Shown here in pieces: positions 1 through 6,573 of a stretch of DNA of 15,691 nt. Source of the DNA: Phascolarctobacterium succinatutens CAG:287. Its GTDB lineage: Bacteria; Bacillota; Negativicutes; Acidaminococcales; Acidaminococcaceae. Positions within the stretch are counted from its first letter, which is position 1. Every line of letters starts with the position of its first letter. Under the pieces are notes generated by a model that did not search any database, was not told where the DNA came from, and saw nothing but the letters and a program-made list of their open reading frames with translations. The translations under genes were made by a program, and so were the position numbers. The stretch is from NCBI RefSeq assembly GCF_000434895.1, contig NZ_FR892792.1, positions 1 through 15,691 of the forward strand, written 5' to 3'.

Positions 1-261
1 TATTTTTTGTTCAAGTTGATTATACAATCTACCATACAAATTTTGATACTGTTTATCTTCTATTTCTTTAGATGTAATAACATATACAGAAGCCGCAGTT
101 TTAACCTTATCTACCGGCGTGGCTGTCGCCGTAACAATCATCTCATCAAGGTTAAAAGTTTTCATCTCTTCGGCAAAAGCAGTCGTGCCACCGGAAATTA
201 CATAAGAGCCAACTAGGACAGACATCAGTACTGCATTACGCAGTTCAAACAATTTTTTCAA
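1..261 (-). CDS. TonB-dependent outer-membrane receptor, N-terminal part (probable corrinoid receptor, BtuB-like)
   Basis: The visible 87 residues are the start of a TonB-dependent receptor; the rest lies beyond the left edge. A signal peptide with a basic start, a hydrophobic core and a likely cleavage site after TAFA (residue 30) is followed by a TonB box (DEMIVTATA, about residues 39-47). Then comes the beginning of the plug domain (AASVYVITSKEIED, about 57-70). I chose the TTG at 261 because GAGGTG (269-274) sits 7 bases upstream. In-frame ATGs further upstream, such as 276, have no comparable site. A cobalamin riboswitch with terminator lies directly upstream, so corrinoid is the likely substrate and the protein would work with ExbB/ExbD/TonB, also encoded in this window. 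The family is clear. The substrate is inferred from the riboswitch only. Confidence 0.85.
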   Translation of the reverse strand, partial: MKKLFELRNAVLMSVLVGSYVISGGTTAFAEEMKTFNLDEMIVTATATPVDKVKTAASVYVITSKEIEDKQYQNLYGRLYNQLEQKI

Positions 262-305
262 TTTTAAACACCTCATCATACTTTTACTCATGAATGCAGG
301 AAATT

Positions 306-318
306 TTACCTCTGGCCA
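306..318. promoter_or_regulatory. candidate TetR operator, copy 3 (weak)
   Basis: TTACCTCTGGCCA matches the stronger site at 1335-1347 at 11 of 13 positions. It lies between the riboswitch terminator and the receptor start, where a bound repressor could act as a roadblock. Of the three copies this one is the least symmetric. Confidence 0.35.
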
Positions 319-362
319 GAAAAATAAAACAGCCTGCTTGTTATCTGAATACAAACAGGCTG
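319..362 (-). terminator. riboswitch-controlled intrinsic terminator
   Basis: On the minus strand CAGCCTGTTTGT pairs with ACAAGCAGGCTG around a short loop, and the stem is followed by TTTTATTTTT. It lies between the cobalamin aptamer and the receptor start, the usual place for the expression platform of a riboswitch acting by transcription termination. Confidence 0.8.
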
Positions 363-384
363 CACTACTAGCAACGCTAATAAT

Positions 385-552
385 CACATTACCTATCTGT
401 CTATCGCAGATAACGGTAATATGCCTAGGAAGCTCTCTGGCTTAACTACGCTGACATACCAGCCTGAAAAATCAGTGGTTACAAAGTCTGCATCGTTTTA
501 CAGTGGCGGGACCGCATCGGATTTACACCGAATTGCTTGTCTAAGCACAACA
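385..552 (-). ncRNA. cobalamin (B12) riboswitch aptamer
   Basis: The minus strand carries the conserved core in order: CGGTGTAAATCCG, then GGTCCCGCCACTGTAA with the B12 box GCCACTG at 501-507, then about 70 bases of variable stem. AAGCCAGAGAGCTTCCTAGGC then corresponds to the AAGYCAGGAGACCTGCC element. A further hairpin (ATTACC..ATCTG / CAGAT..GGTAAT, 387-420) follows before the terminator and may be the regulatory helix. Corrinoid binding would be expected to favour termination and shut off the receptor gene downstream. Outer boundaries are approximate, and the distal conserved element deviates somewhat from consensus. Confidence 0.88.
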
Positions 553-558
553 ATATTT

Positions 559-571
559 TGACCTCAGGTCT
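559..571. promoter_or_regulatory. candidate TetR operator, copy 2
   Basis: TGACCTCAGGTCT contains the perfect odd palindrome GACCT-C-AGGTC. It begins 6 bases downstream of the receptor promoter -10 (578-583), over the expected transcription start, a classic repressor position. It shares spacing and core with the copy at 1335-1347. Confidence 0.55.
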
Positions 572-577
572 AAAATC

Positions 578-606
578 ATAATAATCTACATAGCATCATT
601 TGTCAA
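578..606 (-). promoter_or_regulatory. promoter of the riboswitch-receptor transcript
   Basis: A -35 TTGACA (601-606) and a -10 TATTAT (578-583) are separated by 17 bases on the minus strand. The -35 lies inside the last codons of the upstream TetR gene, so the receptor has its own promoter even if read-through from the regulator also occurs. Confidence 0.7.
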
Positions 607-1255
607 GAGTATTTTTATTTTTTTCGTATATCATCCCATCTAAAAAGAATCTTAACATTCGTGTTACCCTAAATTCATAAAGACTCAGTCTTTCCCAAGT
701 TATATCGCCATCATCGGTTATCGCATACTCAGCATTTTGAATCATATCCTGATAATAACCACGTAAAAAATGTTCCTGTACTTCAAAAATATAAAAAATT
801 TCATTACGTGTAAAGCCGTTAAACTTCTCTATAATAATAGATTGCAGTCTGTCATCAAGAATATTTACCACATTATTGTATTGCAAAATATGCTCTCGTT
901 TGCATTCACTAAAAATTCGCGTACTTTCAATAGAAAGCTTAATCAAAGTAATATAGTCTCTGATGTATATATCCGTCAATTTCATAATGAGTTTTTTGAA
1001 GTCAACAATATTTTTTATAGAAGTTTGGTTAACCTCTAAAATAAAGCGTTCTATAATATCACTATGCAATTTTTCCAATACATTTAAATACAGAATTCCT
1101 TTTGACGGAAAATAATAGAAAATATTTGACTTTACTACATCCAACTTCTGTGCTATATCCTCTATACGCACATCATTATATGAACTTTGTTCTAACATTT
1201 TCATTGCAGTATAAATAATCTGCTCTTTTTTTTGTGCTCGTTTTTCGCTTGCCAT
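596..1255 (-). CDS. TetR/AcrR-family transcriptional regulator
   Basis: A 219-residue protein with an N-terminal TetR helix-turn-helix at about residues 10-55 (ALEMLEQ-like helix, then IEDIAQKLDVVKSNIFYYFPSK), containing the typical YYFxSK motif. The helical C-terminal half is the ligand/dimer domain and shows no ligand-identifying motif I recognise. GGAGAAG precedes the ATG by about 6 bases. The gene sits immediately upstream of the receptor's promoter and riboswitch, in the same orientation, and palindromes of a common type occur upstream of itself (1335-1347) and over the receptor start site (559-571). Autoregulation and control of the receptor are therefore likely, but inferred. The natural ligand is unknown. 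Confidence 0.9.
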   Translation of the reverse strand: MASEKRAQKKEQIIYTAMKMLEQSSYNDVRIEDIAQKLDVVKSNIFYYFPSKGILYLNVLEKLHSDIIERFILEVNQTSIKNIVDFKKLIMKLTDIYIRDYITLIKLSIESTRIFSECKREHILQYNNVVNILDDRLQSIIIEKFNGFTRNEIFYIFEVQEHFLRGYYQDMIQNAEYAITDDGDITWERLSLYEFRVTRMLRFFLDGMIYEKNKNTLDK

Positions 1256-1299
1256 TTTTACTTCTCCATTTTTTCTGGTGATACATTTCCTTAAATAGT

Positions 1300-1328
1300 A
1301 TTATAGAAGTTTATAATAAAAATAGCAA
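1300..1328 (-). promoter_or_regulatory. promoter of the TetR gene
   Basis: TTGCTA (-35, 1323-1328), a 17-base spacer and a perfect TATAAT (-10, 1300-1305) on the minus strand, 45 bases upstream of the start codon. The palindrome at 1335-1347 lies just upstream of the -35. Confidence 0.7.
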
Positions 1329-1334
1329 GTATTT

Positions 1335-1347
1335 TGACCTCTGGTCA
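1335..1347. promoter_or_regulatory. candidate TetR operator, copy 1
   Basis: TGACCTCTGGTCA is a 13-base palindrome with a mismatched centre. It lies 6 bases upstream of the -35 of the tetR-type gene. On the plus strand it also overlaps a possible -35 (TTGACC, 1334-1339). Confidence 0.55.
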
Positions 1348-1451
1348 GATTTGGATATGCTTTAACTTATTTCAACCTTCCTACATATATAAGGCTAACA
1401 GCCATTTAAAAACTGCATATTTCAAGAAATAAAATACATCAAGCACCCTGC

Positions 1452-1496
1452 AAAAGTCGAGAAATCTAAAGTCTGACTTTAAATTACTCGACTTTT
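1452..1496. terminator. stem-loop, possible terminator
   Basis: AAAAGTCGAG (1452-1461) pairs with CTCGACTTTT (1487-1496), and inside lies a second inverted pair TAAAGTC / GACTTTA (1467-1481). On the plus strand the outer stem runs into five T. No annotated gene ends here on the plus strand, so its client is uncertain. It could end a short plus-strand RNA. Confidence 0.4.
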
Positions 1497-1526
1497 TGTG
1501 TATGTCAAATGACAGCCAAAGATAGT

Positions 1527-1567
1527 AAAGAATAACTGAATAAATTTAATTTCTTCAGTTATTCTTT
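1527..1567. repeat. perfect 14-bp inverted repeat
   Basis: AAAGAATAACTGAA (1527-1540) and TTCAGTTATTCTTT (1554-1567) are exact reverse complements separated by 13 bases. There is no T-run outside either arm, so it is not a typical terminator. It lies in the 411-base gap between the TetR gene and the ATPase gene. The rest of that gap holds the TetR promoter, the operator and two other hairpins, and I see no credible coding region there. Confidence 0.6.
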
Positions 1568-1595
1568 GCTGCAATTATTCCTCCGCCAATTCTAC

Positions 1596-1643
1596 CTAAC
1601 AAAACTCTAAGAAAGCATAGTAATATGCCTGTTTCTCAGAGTT
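1596..1643 (-). terminator. probable terminator of the ATPase gene
   Basis: AACTCT.AGAAA.GCAT (1603-1618) pairs with ATGC...TTTCT.AGAGTT (1625-1643), with one mismatch and a 3-base bulge. On the minus strand it lies about 24 bases after the stop codon and is followed by TTTTGTT. The T-run is short. Confidence 0.5.
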
Positions 1644-1666
1644 ATTATAGTTCTTCTGCACTTCAC

Positions 1667-3052
1667 CTATACTAAATCATCCAAGCCAACTAACTTTATT
1701 CCCTTTTCTGCCGCATAAGCAACCGCTTGCTCTGTATAACCGGCTTTGGAAAAGAAATAATAATATAAACTCTTATCCTGCGCTACTTTTTTGCCTAAAA
1801 AGTGCTTCAAGTCTTTTACGTCTACCGGCCTATGCTTATATTTGCACTCACCCAAAAGTATTTGTGTTTGCCTGTAATCAACTGCCATAATATCTATCTC
1901 ATCAGTCTTGTTCCACCAGCGGCCAATCTTGGTAAAATAAAACGGTAAACCGTGTTTTCTGTTCTGCTTACGCAAATATTGCTGGCAAACATCTTCAAAT
2001 ACATACGATGTAAAGCGCTCCAGCTCAGGCTTGACAACATATTGATAAATCCCTCCTGCATCACCTGATTCCAGCTCAGATAAATTTGGGAACACAAAGG
2101 CATACCAAAAGCCGAAGAAATTATCGGTAACCTTGTATAAGCCTCTCTGTGTATTAGCCTGCTCCTTAATATTGGCATCCACAGAAAACTCTCTGCACAA
2201 AATCCCCAATTCCAAAAGATTTTTTAAATATACGCTCAGCTTGCTTTTATCAATCTGCGTTTTTTGATAAATATCATTTAATTGGGTATTGCCTAAAGCT
2301 ACAGCTTCAATCACTGCATTATAAACACTCGTCTCGCGTAGCTCCTGACGCATAAGAAACTCCACTTCACTATATAGCACACTGCCTCTGCTTAAAATAT
2401 TACGTACAATATTTTCATCCAAAGAATATTTATCGGAAAACTGCTTTAAATAATGCGGAATGCCGCCCAAAATTGCATAAGCAGTAATTTTGTCTTCTAT
2501 GCTGTAATTAGGAAAAAACTGTTGTGCAGAATAAAAATCCATTGCCTGCATTTTTAAAATTCCTGTAGCACGTCCATAAAGCGGATTTTTCTCTGCTAAA
2601 ACTTCTTTTTCTATAAATGACATTGCGCTGCCGCATAAAACCAGCATTACATTAGACTGCTTTAAAACCTCATCCCACAGCTTTTGCAAAATAGAAGGAA
2701 TAGCATTATTCCCTTTTACCATATAGGGGAATTCGTCGATAACTACAACTATTTTTTTATCTTTTGCCAGCTCCGTTATACTGAGCAAGGCCTGCTCCCA
2801 ATCACTGAAACGAGTAATATATTTTGCCGCCTGGTGATTTTTTTCCAATAATCGCTGACTAAACGCTTCAAGCTGTTTTTCATCAATAATTTCTGTACAA
2901 GTATAAAAAATATGCTCTTTATCTTGACAAAACTGCCGCAACAGCTCTGTTTTGCCTACACGCCTTCTGCCGTAAAGCACTACAAGCTGACCGTCTGCAC
3001 TATTATATCTGTCCTCTAAAAATTTCAGTTCTTCCTCGCGACCGATAAACAT
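1667..3052 (-). CDS. AAA-type ATPase with C-terminal DUF234 / PD-(D/E)XK-like domain
   Basis: A 461-residue P-loop ATPase of the archaeal-ATPase type (ATP_bind_2 plus DUF234). Walker A is YGRRRVGKTELL near the N-terminus, Walker B is VVVIDEFPY, and a sensor-like segment LVLCGSAMSF follows. The middle holds a winged-helix region (about 245-300). The C-terminus contains DEIDIMAVD...ILLGECKYK, a PD-(D/E)XK nuclease-like D...ExK arrangement. I chose the ATG at 3052 because GAGGTG (3059-3064) is 6 bases upstream. A GTG at 3061 overlaps that site and is unlikely. The gene stands alone, flanked by hairpins and divergent from exbB. Cellular role is unknown: such proteins are common in accessory regions, and a nucleic-acid function is plausible but unproven. 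Confidence 0.88.
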   Translation of the reverse strand: MFIGREEELKFLEDRYNSADGQLVVLYGRRRVGKTELLRQFCQDKEHIFYTCTEIIDEKQLEAFSQRLLEKNHQAAKYITRFSDWEQALLSITELAKDKKIVVVIDEFPYMVKGNNAIPSILQKLWDEVLKQSNVMLVLCGSAMSFIEKEVLAEKNPLYGRATGILKMQAMDFYSAQQFFPNYSIEDKITAYAILGGIPHYLKQFSDKYSLDENIVRNILSRGSVLYSEVEFLMRQELRETSVYNAVIEAVALGNTQLNDIYQKTQIDKSKLSVYLKNLLELGILCREFSVDANIKEQANTQRGLYKVTDNFFGFWYAFVFPNLSELESGDAGGIYQYVVKPELERFTSYVFEDVCQQYLRKQNRKHGLPFYFTKIGRWWNKTDEIDIMAVDYRQTQILLGECKYKHRPVDVKDLKHFLGKKVAQDKSLYYYFFSKAGYTEQAVAYAAEKGIKLVGLDDLV

Positions 3053-3064
3053 CTTACTCACCTC

Positions 3065-3105
3065 ATTTATCTAATCATGATTTGTATAATCTGGATTAGA
3101 TAAAT
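3065..3105. promoter_or_regulatory. perfect 12-bp inverted repeat in the ATPase leader (candidate operator)
   Basis: ATTTATCTAATC (3065-3076) and GATTAGATAAAT (3094-3105) are exact reverse complements separated by 17 bases. One arm abuts the ribosome-binding site and the other overlaps the -10 (3104-3109). Binding by a dimeric regulator, or folding of the mRNA, would affect expression. Confidence 0.6.
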
Positions 3106-3132
3106 TATATACCATTATAAGGAAGTCTGCAA
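3104..3132 (-). promoter_or_regulatory. promoter of the ATPase gene
   Basis: TTGCAG (-35, 3127-3132), a 17-base spacer and a perfect TATAAT (-10, 3104-3109) on the minus strand, about 50 bases upstream of the start codon. Confidence 0.65.
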
Positions 3133-3315
3133 GAGATAGGCGGATGAATGAGGAAAACTCCGGAAAAACTAAAGTTATGCTCTGAATTTCCAAATTATTT
3201 TATGTTTTTTCCATTAATTTCTACATAAAGAAATTCCCTGCTTTTATTGTTCTGCTACCTTAAGTCAATACTGTTACATTCTAAACACTTTTAGCTAATT
3301 ATCTTTTCTAACCTC

Positions 3316-3344
3316 TTGCTTTTTGCATATTGATAATATATACT
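3316..3344 (+). promoter_or_regulatory. promoter of exbB-exbD-tonB
   Basis: TTGCTT (-35, 3316-3321), a 17-base spacer and TATACT (-10, 3339-3344), about 100 bases upstream of the exbB start. The roughly 310-base gap to the divergent ATPase gene otherwise holds only that gene's promoter and the leader hairpins at 3361-3406. I see no Fur-like palindrome or coding region in it. Confidence 0.55.
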
Positions 3345-3360
3345 ATAAATTAACCTTATT

Positions 3361-3406
3361 CAGCTTGTAACATTTTTCAAAACAAGCTGAGGCAGTTGCT
3401 GCTGCC
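3361..3406 (+). promoter_or_regulatory. two stem-loops in the exbB leader
   Basis: CAGCTTGT (3361-3368) pairs with ACAAGCTG (3382-3389), and right after it GGCAG pairs with CTGCC around TTGCTG (3391-3406). A short A-run and then six T follow before the ribosome-binding site at 3431-3436. It could be a leader structure or an attenuator. The spacing to the T-run is not that of a clean terminator. Confidence 0.35.
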
Positions 3407-3442
3407 AAAAATTTTTTGATGAGTATTTTTAGGAGGCAATTC

Positions 3443-4060
3443 ATGGAAGCAATTCAACAAACAATCATGTATTTTCACAAAGGCGGTCTCGTTATGTGGC
3501 CGCTGCTTTTCTGTTCAATCGCAGTAATTGCAATTGCAATTGAGCGTTTTCTGTTTTACAAGGCAGAAGACAGCGGTCAGCCATTTGCCGCTAAGTATTG
3601 CGAACTTTTGCGAGCTGACGCAAGAGAAGAAGCTTTTCAATTAGCAGAAGCAACCAACGGCGAATGCGCTAAAATCGTTGCTGATGCAGCTAAAATTACC
3701 GATGGCAGAGAACAACAAAAAGCATTTTTGGAAAGCCAGGCAGGTATTTTCATTGCTAAACTGAAAAATAAACTGGACTACCTTGCTATTATTGTTACTA
3801 TGTCCCCGCTGCTGGGCCTGCTCGGTACCATCGTAGGTATGATCGGCGCCTTCAGTATCTTCAATCTGGAATCCGGCGCTCCTATCGCTATTACCGGCGG
3901 TATCGGCGAAGCACTTATCGCTACCGCTACCGGTCTTTGCGTAGCTATTCTTTCCTTGTGCGCACACTCTTATTTTGCCCATCGTATGGATAATATGATT
4001 ACCGACATGGAGCAATGCTTCAGTGCTCTTCTCGAAGCAGAAACAAGGAGTGGTAAATAA
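3443..4060 (+). CDS. exbB: ExbB/TolQ/MotA-family proton channel subunit
   Basis: A 205-residue inner-membrane protein. One TM segment lies near the N-terminus (about 15-37), then a cytoplasmic stretch, then two TM segments (about 112-137, with the family motif SPLLGLLGTIVGMIGAF, and about 155-178, in GGIGEALIATATGLCVAI). I chose the ATG at 3443 because AGGAGG (3431-3436) is 6 bases upstream. An in-frame ATG at 3416 has no such site. The stop overlaps the exbD start by one base (TAATG). With ExbD and TonB it would couple the inner-membrane proton gradient to outer-membrane receptors such as the one at 1-261. TolQ is an alternative, but the neighbouring tonB favours ExbB. Confidence 0.93.
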   Translation: MEAIQQTIMYFHKGGLVMWPLLFCSIAVIAIAIERFLFYKAEDSGQPFAAKYCELLRADAREEAFQLAEATNGECAKIVADAAKITDGREQQKAFLESQAGIFIAKLKNKLDYLAIIVTMSPLLGLLGTIVGMIGAFSIFNLESGAPIAITGGIGEALIATATGLCVAILSLCAHSYFAHRMDNMITDMEQCFSALLEAETRSGK

Positions 4061-4470
4061 TGCAGCTGCGCAATGTACGTGATAGAAAAACACCGGAGCT
4101 TATTATTATCCCTATGATCGATATCATGTTCTTCCTGCTGGTATTCTTCATGCTCAGCACCATGTACATGATCGACCTGAAAACCATTCCCGTTAAACTG
4201 CCGCAGGCAGCACATGCTGCTACGGATACAACGACAACCTTCGCCGTATCCCTGAAAAATGACGGCTCTCTTTATCTTGGCGATGCGCCGACAGATATCC
4301 AATCTTTAATAACCCAATCCTCAATCGAGCAAAAAAATAATCCTCGTTTTGCTATTGTTATCAGAGCAGACAAGGATGTTGATTACGGTCGTGTTATTGA
4401 ACTTATTGATAAACTTAAAGGCGCAGGTATTACCCGCTTTGGTTTGGCAACGGATGGAGCTGGTAAATAA
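4060..4470 (+). CDS. exbD: ExbD/TolR-family energy-transducing subunit
   Basis: A 136-residue protein with one N-terminal TM segment (about 13-36). It includes IIPMIDIMFFLLVFFM, where Asp21 corresponds to the conserved protonatable Asp of ExbD. A periplasmic domain of about 95 residues follows and ends with the family-type segment IVIRADKDVDYGRVIELIDKLKGAGI. AAGGAG lies 9 bases before the ATG. The gene overlaps exbB and tonB by one base each, which suggests translational coupling and balanced synthesis. It is expected to form the proton-conducting complex with ExbB. Confidence 0.94.
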   Translation: MQLRNVRDRKTPELIIIPMIDIMFFLLVFFMLSTMYMIDLKTIPVKLPQAAHAATDTTTTFAVSLKNDGSLYLGDAPTDIQSLITQSSIEQKNNPRFAIVIRADKDVDYGRVIELIDKLKGAGITRFGLATDGAGK

Positions 4471-5225
4471 TGAATTCTGGTCAACGCAGTAGAATCGGCT
4501 TTATCGGTTCTATCGTAACACATATTTTTATCTTACTTTTCGTAAGCTTCGTCGGACTGTTTAATTTATCGCATCCGCCTGCTAACGATATCGTAGAGGT
4601 ATCACTGTTTGGCGGCGGCGGCGGCGGTGGCGGCAATGATGCCGACATTGAAGACAGTAATGCAAACGACGAAGAAAACTCTACTGAAGAAGATGTGCAG
4701 GAAGAGCCTACACCGGATCCGGAGGCTATCTGGAAAAACGATGAGAATAAGCCTCAACCTGTACATAAAAAATCTGCTGTGAAAAAGGTTGCCCGTAAGG
4801 GCAGCGGTACCGGTCAGGGAAGCGGCCACGGCAGCGGTGTCGGCCCCGGCACCGGCTCCGGCAGTGGCGGCGGTAACGGCAGCGGCCACGGCACAGGCAA
4901 CGGCAGCGGTACAGGCAGTGGCAGCGGCGGTGGCAGCGGCAACGCTTCTGTTGCAGTTATGCCGCGTATTATCCGCAAGATTGATCCTGTATACCCTGCT
5001 GCAGAACGCAATGCAGGCATCACCGGTTCAGGCGTTGTACGCCTTCTGGTCAATACCAACGGTACTGTTGATGAGGTTACCCTCGTAAGCTCCAGCGGTA
5101 ACGCTAACCTCGACCAGGCAGGTATCAATGCCGCTTATAAATGGCGCTTCACCAGCGCTGTCGGTACTAACGGTCAAAAGGTTCGCTGCTATTTGCGCTT
5201 ACCCTTCACCTTCAGACTGAGATAA
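4470..5225 (+). CDS. tonB: TonB energy-transducing protein with Gly/Ser-rich linker
   Basis: A 251-residue protein. The N-terminal TM helix (about 9-31) keeps the Ser...His pair typical of TonB (Ser14, His18). An 8-glycine run (48-55), an acidic region (about 57-85) and a short basic segment (about 98-110) follow. Next is a roughly 48-residue linker of Gly, Ser, Thr and His (111-158), where most TonB proteins carry Pro-Glu/Pro-Lys repeats. The C-terminal TonB domain (about 162-251) starts with PRIIRKIDPVYP, including the YP motif, and ends in a beta-strand (LPFTFRLR). It would span the periplasm and contact TonB boxes of outer-membrane receptors. The family assignment is firm. The linker is the unusual part. 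Confidence 0.92.
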   Translation: MNSGQRSRIGFIGSIVTHIFILLFVSFVGLFNLSHPPANDIVEVSLFGGGGGGGGNDADIEDSNANDEENSTEEDVQEEPTPDPEAIWKNDENKPQPVHKKSAVKKVARKGSGTGQGSGHGSGVGPGTGSGSGGGNGSGHGTGNGSGTGSGSGGGSGNASVAVMPRIIRKIDPVYPAAERNAGITGSGVVRLLVNTNGTVDEVTLVSSSGNANLDQAGINAAYKWRFTSAVGTNGQKVRCYLRLPFTFRLR

Positions 5226-5226
5226 T

Positions 5227-5267
5227 TAAAACCTGTTAGCTGAAAAACTCAGCTAACAGGTTTTTTT
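5227..5267 (+). terminator. terminator of exbB-exbD-tonB (probably bidirectional)
   Basis: AACCTGTTAGCTGA and TCAGCTAACAGGTT form a perfect 14-bp stem around AAAAC, followed by seven T on the plus strand. The A-run on the left gives a shorter T-run on the minus strand, so it may also end the convergent operon whose last gene stops at 5286. Confidence 0.92.
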
Positions 5268-5285
5268 ATGCCTAAAATATTAAAT

Positions 5286-6212
5286 TTACTTTTCTTGCTG
5301 ACCTTCCGTCAAATAGGTCCAGCCGTTCTCCTGACGCACCTTGCCCTCTTTCATCAGATGGCCCAACGCACGCTTGAAGGCAGCCTTGCTGATACCAAAC
5401 TTCTGCTTGATAATCTCCAGCGGCGTAGAATCGCAGTAAGGCATGCTGCCATTGCGCTTCACCAGGAAATCATAGATATCCTGAGCATCCGCAACAAGTG
5501 CATTCTCCTTCTGCAGACGCATAGAAACGTTAATACGTCCATCCTCGCGCAGATAGGTTACACGGCAGGTAATCTCCTGACCGAAGTCAAGTCTGCCACC
5601 GGGCACTTCACTGCGATGCAGGAAGGCAATAAAGCGCTGGTTAGTGAAAAGAAAGAAGCCTTCCGGCAGAATGTTGTAAATCGTACCGGTAACCTTATCA
5701 CCGATTTTTAAGCCCTCTGCAGGCTTGGAAGCCTTCACCATATCCTCTTCTACGCGCATCGTCACAGCCTGACGGCCGCTCTTATCGCGATACAGCCTTA
5801 CCCATACGAGCTGACCGGGGTTTACATGGCCACGCATCTGGCTATAGGGCAGGAAAACGCCACGCTCGGCGCCGATATCAACGAAACCGCCGTCACGGGT
5901 AACGCTCAGCACACGTACATAGCCCAACTGGCCTTCACGCATCTTCGGCAGCTTCATGCTGGCCGTCAGACGCTTGCTGGGGTCAAGATAAAGGTAAACC
6001 TTTACCTCATCGCCAACATTAACCTCAGAGGTCTGCTGCAGCTTATGCAGCATGATATCGTCAGAGGTATTACCAGTGCCTGCATCAAGGAAGGCAGCAT
6101 TTTCATTCATACGCACAACCTTCAGGCTGACTACATCACCAGGACGGTATTTCGTATTGTTCGTAACAACAGGAGCCTTTTTGGCTCTGCTGAATTTTTT
6201 ATTATCAATCAT
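5286..6212 (-). CDS. S1-domain RNA-binding protein, CvfB/YitL-like
   Basis: A 308-residue protein made of S1-like beta-barrels. One lies at about 20-85 (PGDVVSLKVV...DPSKRLTASMKL), a second at about 90-155 (GQLGYVRVLSVTRDGGFVDIG...), and a third at about 165-235 (IGDKVTGTIYNILPEGFFLF...GRINVSMRL). A C-terminal winged helix (about 240-305, with FGISKAAFKRALGHLMKEGKV) completes the CvfB architecture. The ATG at 6212 is preceded by GGAGAA and overlaps the rsfS stop (ATGATTGA), so translation is coupled. An upstream in-frame start would lack a site. CvfB proteins affect virulence-factor or stress expression post-transcriptionally in other Firmicutes. The role here is not shown. The gene is last in the nadD operon. 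Confidence 0.87.
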   Translation of the reverse strand: MIDNKKFSRAKKAPVVTNNTKYRPGDVVSLKVVRMNENAAFLDAGTGNTSDDIMLHKLQQTSEVNVGDEVKVYLYLDPSKRLTASMKLPKMREGQLGYVRVLSVTRDGGFVDIGAERGVFLPYSQMRGHVNPGQLVWVRLYRDKSGRQAVTMRVEEDMVKASKPAEGLKIGDKVTGTIYNILPEGFFLFTNQRFIAFLHRSEVPGGRLDFGQEITCRVTYLREDGRINVSMRLQKENALVADAQDIYDFLVKRNGSMPYCDSTPLEIIKQKFGISKAAFKRALGHLMKEGKVRQENGWTYLTEGQQEK

Positions 6213-6561
6213 CCGTATTCTCCACAAAGCTTTCCGACGGAGCATCTGCCCACAGCTGCTCTAAATTATAAAAATCGCGTTCTTCCTCCAGGAAAACGTG
6301 AGCAACAACATCACCGTAATCCAACAGTACCCAACGTGCGTCAGCATAGCCTTCCTTGTGGGTAGGGTGTACGCCTGCTTCTGCCATCTTATCTTCAATA
6401 TTGTCAGCAATTGCCTTAACCAAGGTGCTGTTGCCGGCGCTGCATACAACATAAAAATCTGTAACCGGAGACAAGCCCTCCATATTTAATAAAAGTATAT
6501 CCTTTGCTTTTTTTTCATTAGCCGCAGCCGCAATTTTTTGTGCAATTTCTTTAGTTTCCAT
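6205..6561 (-). CDS. rsfS: ribosomal silencing factor RsfS (YbeB/Iojap family)
   Basis: A 118-residue single-domain protein. It begins with an alpha-helix, then DILLLNMEGLSPVTDFYVVCSAGNS, the typical D-S-TDYFVI-type core. HKEGYADARWVLLDYGDVVAHVF and a C-terminal YNLEQLWADAP complete the family pattern. Length and motifs fit the full family. RsfS binds ribosomal protein uL14 and blocks subunit joining when nutrients are short. AAGGAGG precedes the ATG. It sits between the LCP gene and the CvfB-like gene, overlapping the latter by 8 bases, in the common Firmicutes order nadD-yqeK-LCP-rsfS. Confidence 0.95.
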   Translation of the reverse strand: METKEIAQKIAAAANEKKAKDILLLNMEGLSPVTDFYVVCSAGNSTLVKAIADNIEDKMAEAGVHPTHKEGYADARWVLLDYGDVVAHVFLEEERDFYNLEQLWADAPSESFVENTDD

Positions 6562-6573
6562 TAAGCATCCTCC

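Noticed and set aside
7..216. Plus-strand open frame at the left edge
   Set aside because: It is antisense to the receptor start, which has a signal peptide, TonB box and riboswitch. The plus-strand product has no recognisable feature.
3391..3420. Attenuator-type terminator in the exbB leader
   Set aside because: The GGCAG/CTGCC stem is short and an A-run separates it from the T-run, so it does not form a clean intrinsic terminator. Kept only as a leader stem-loop.
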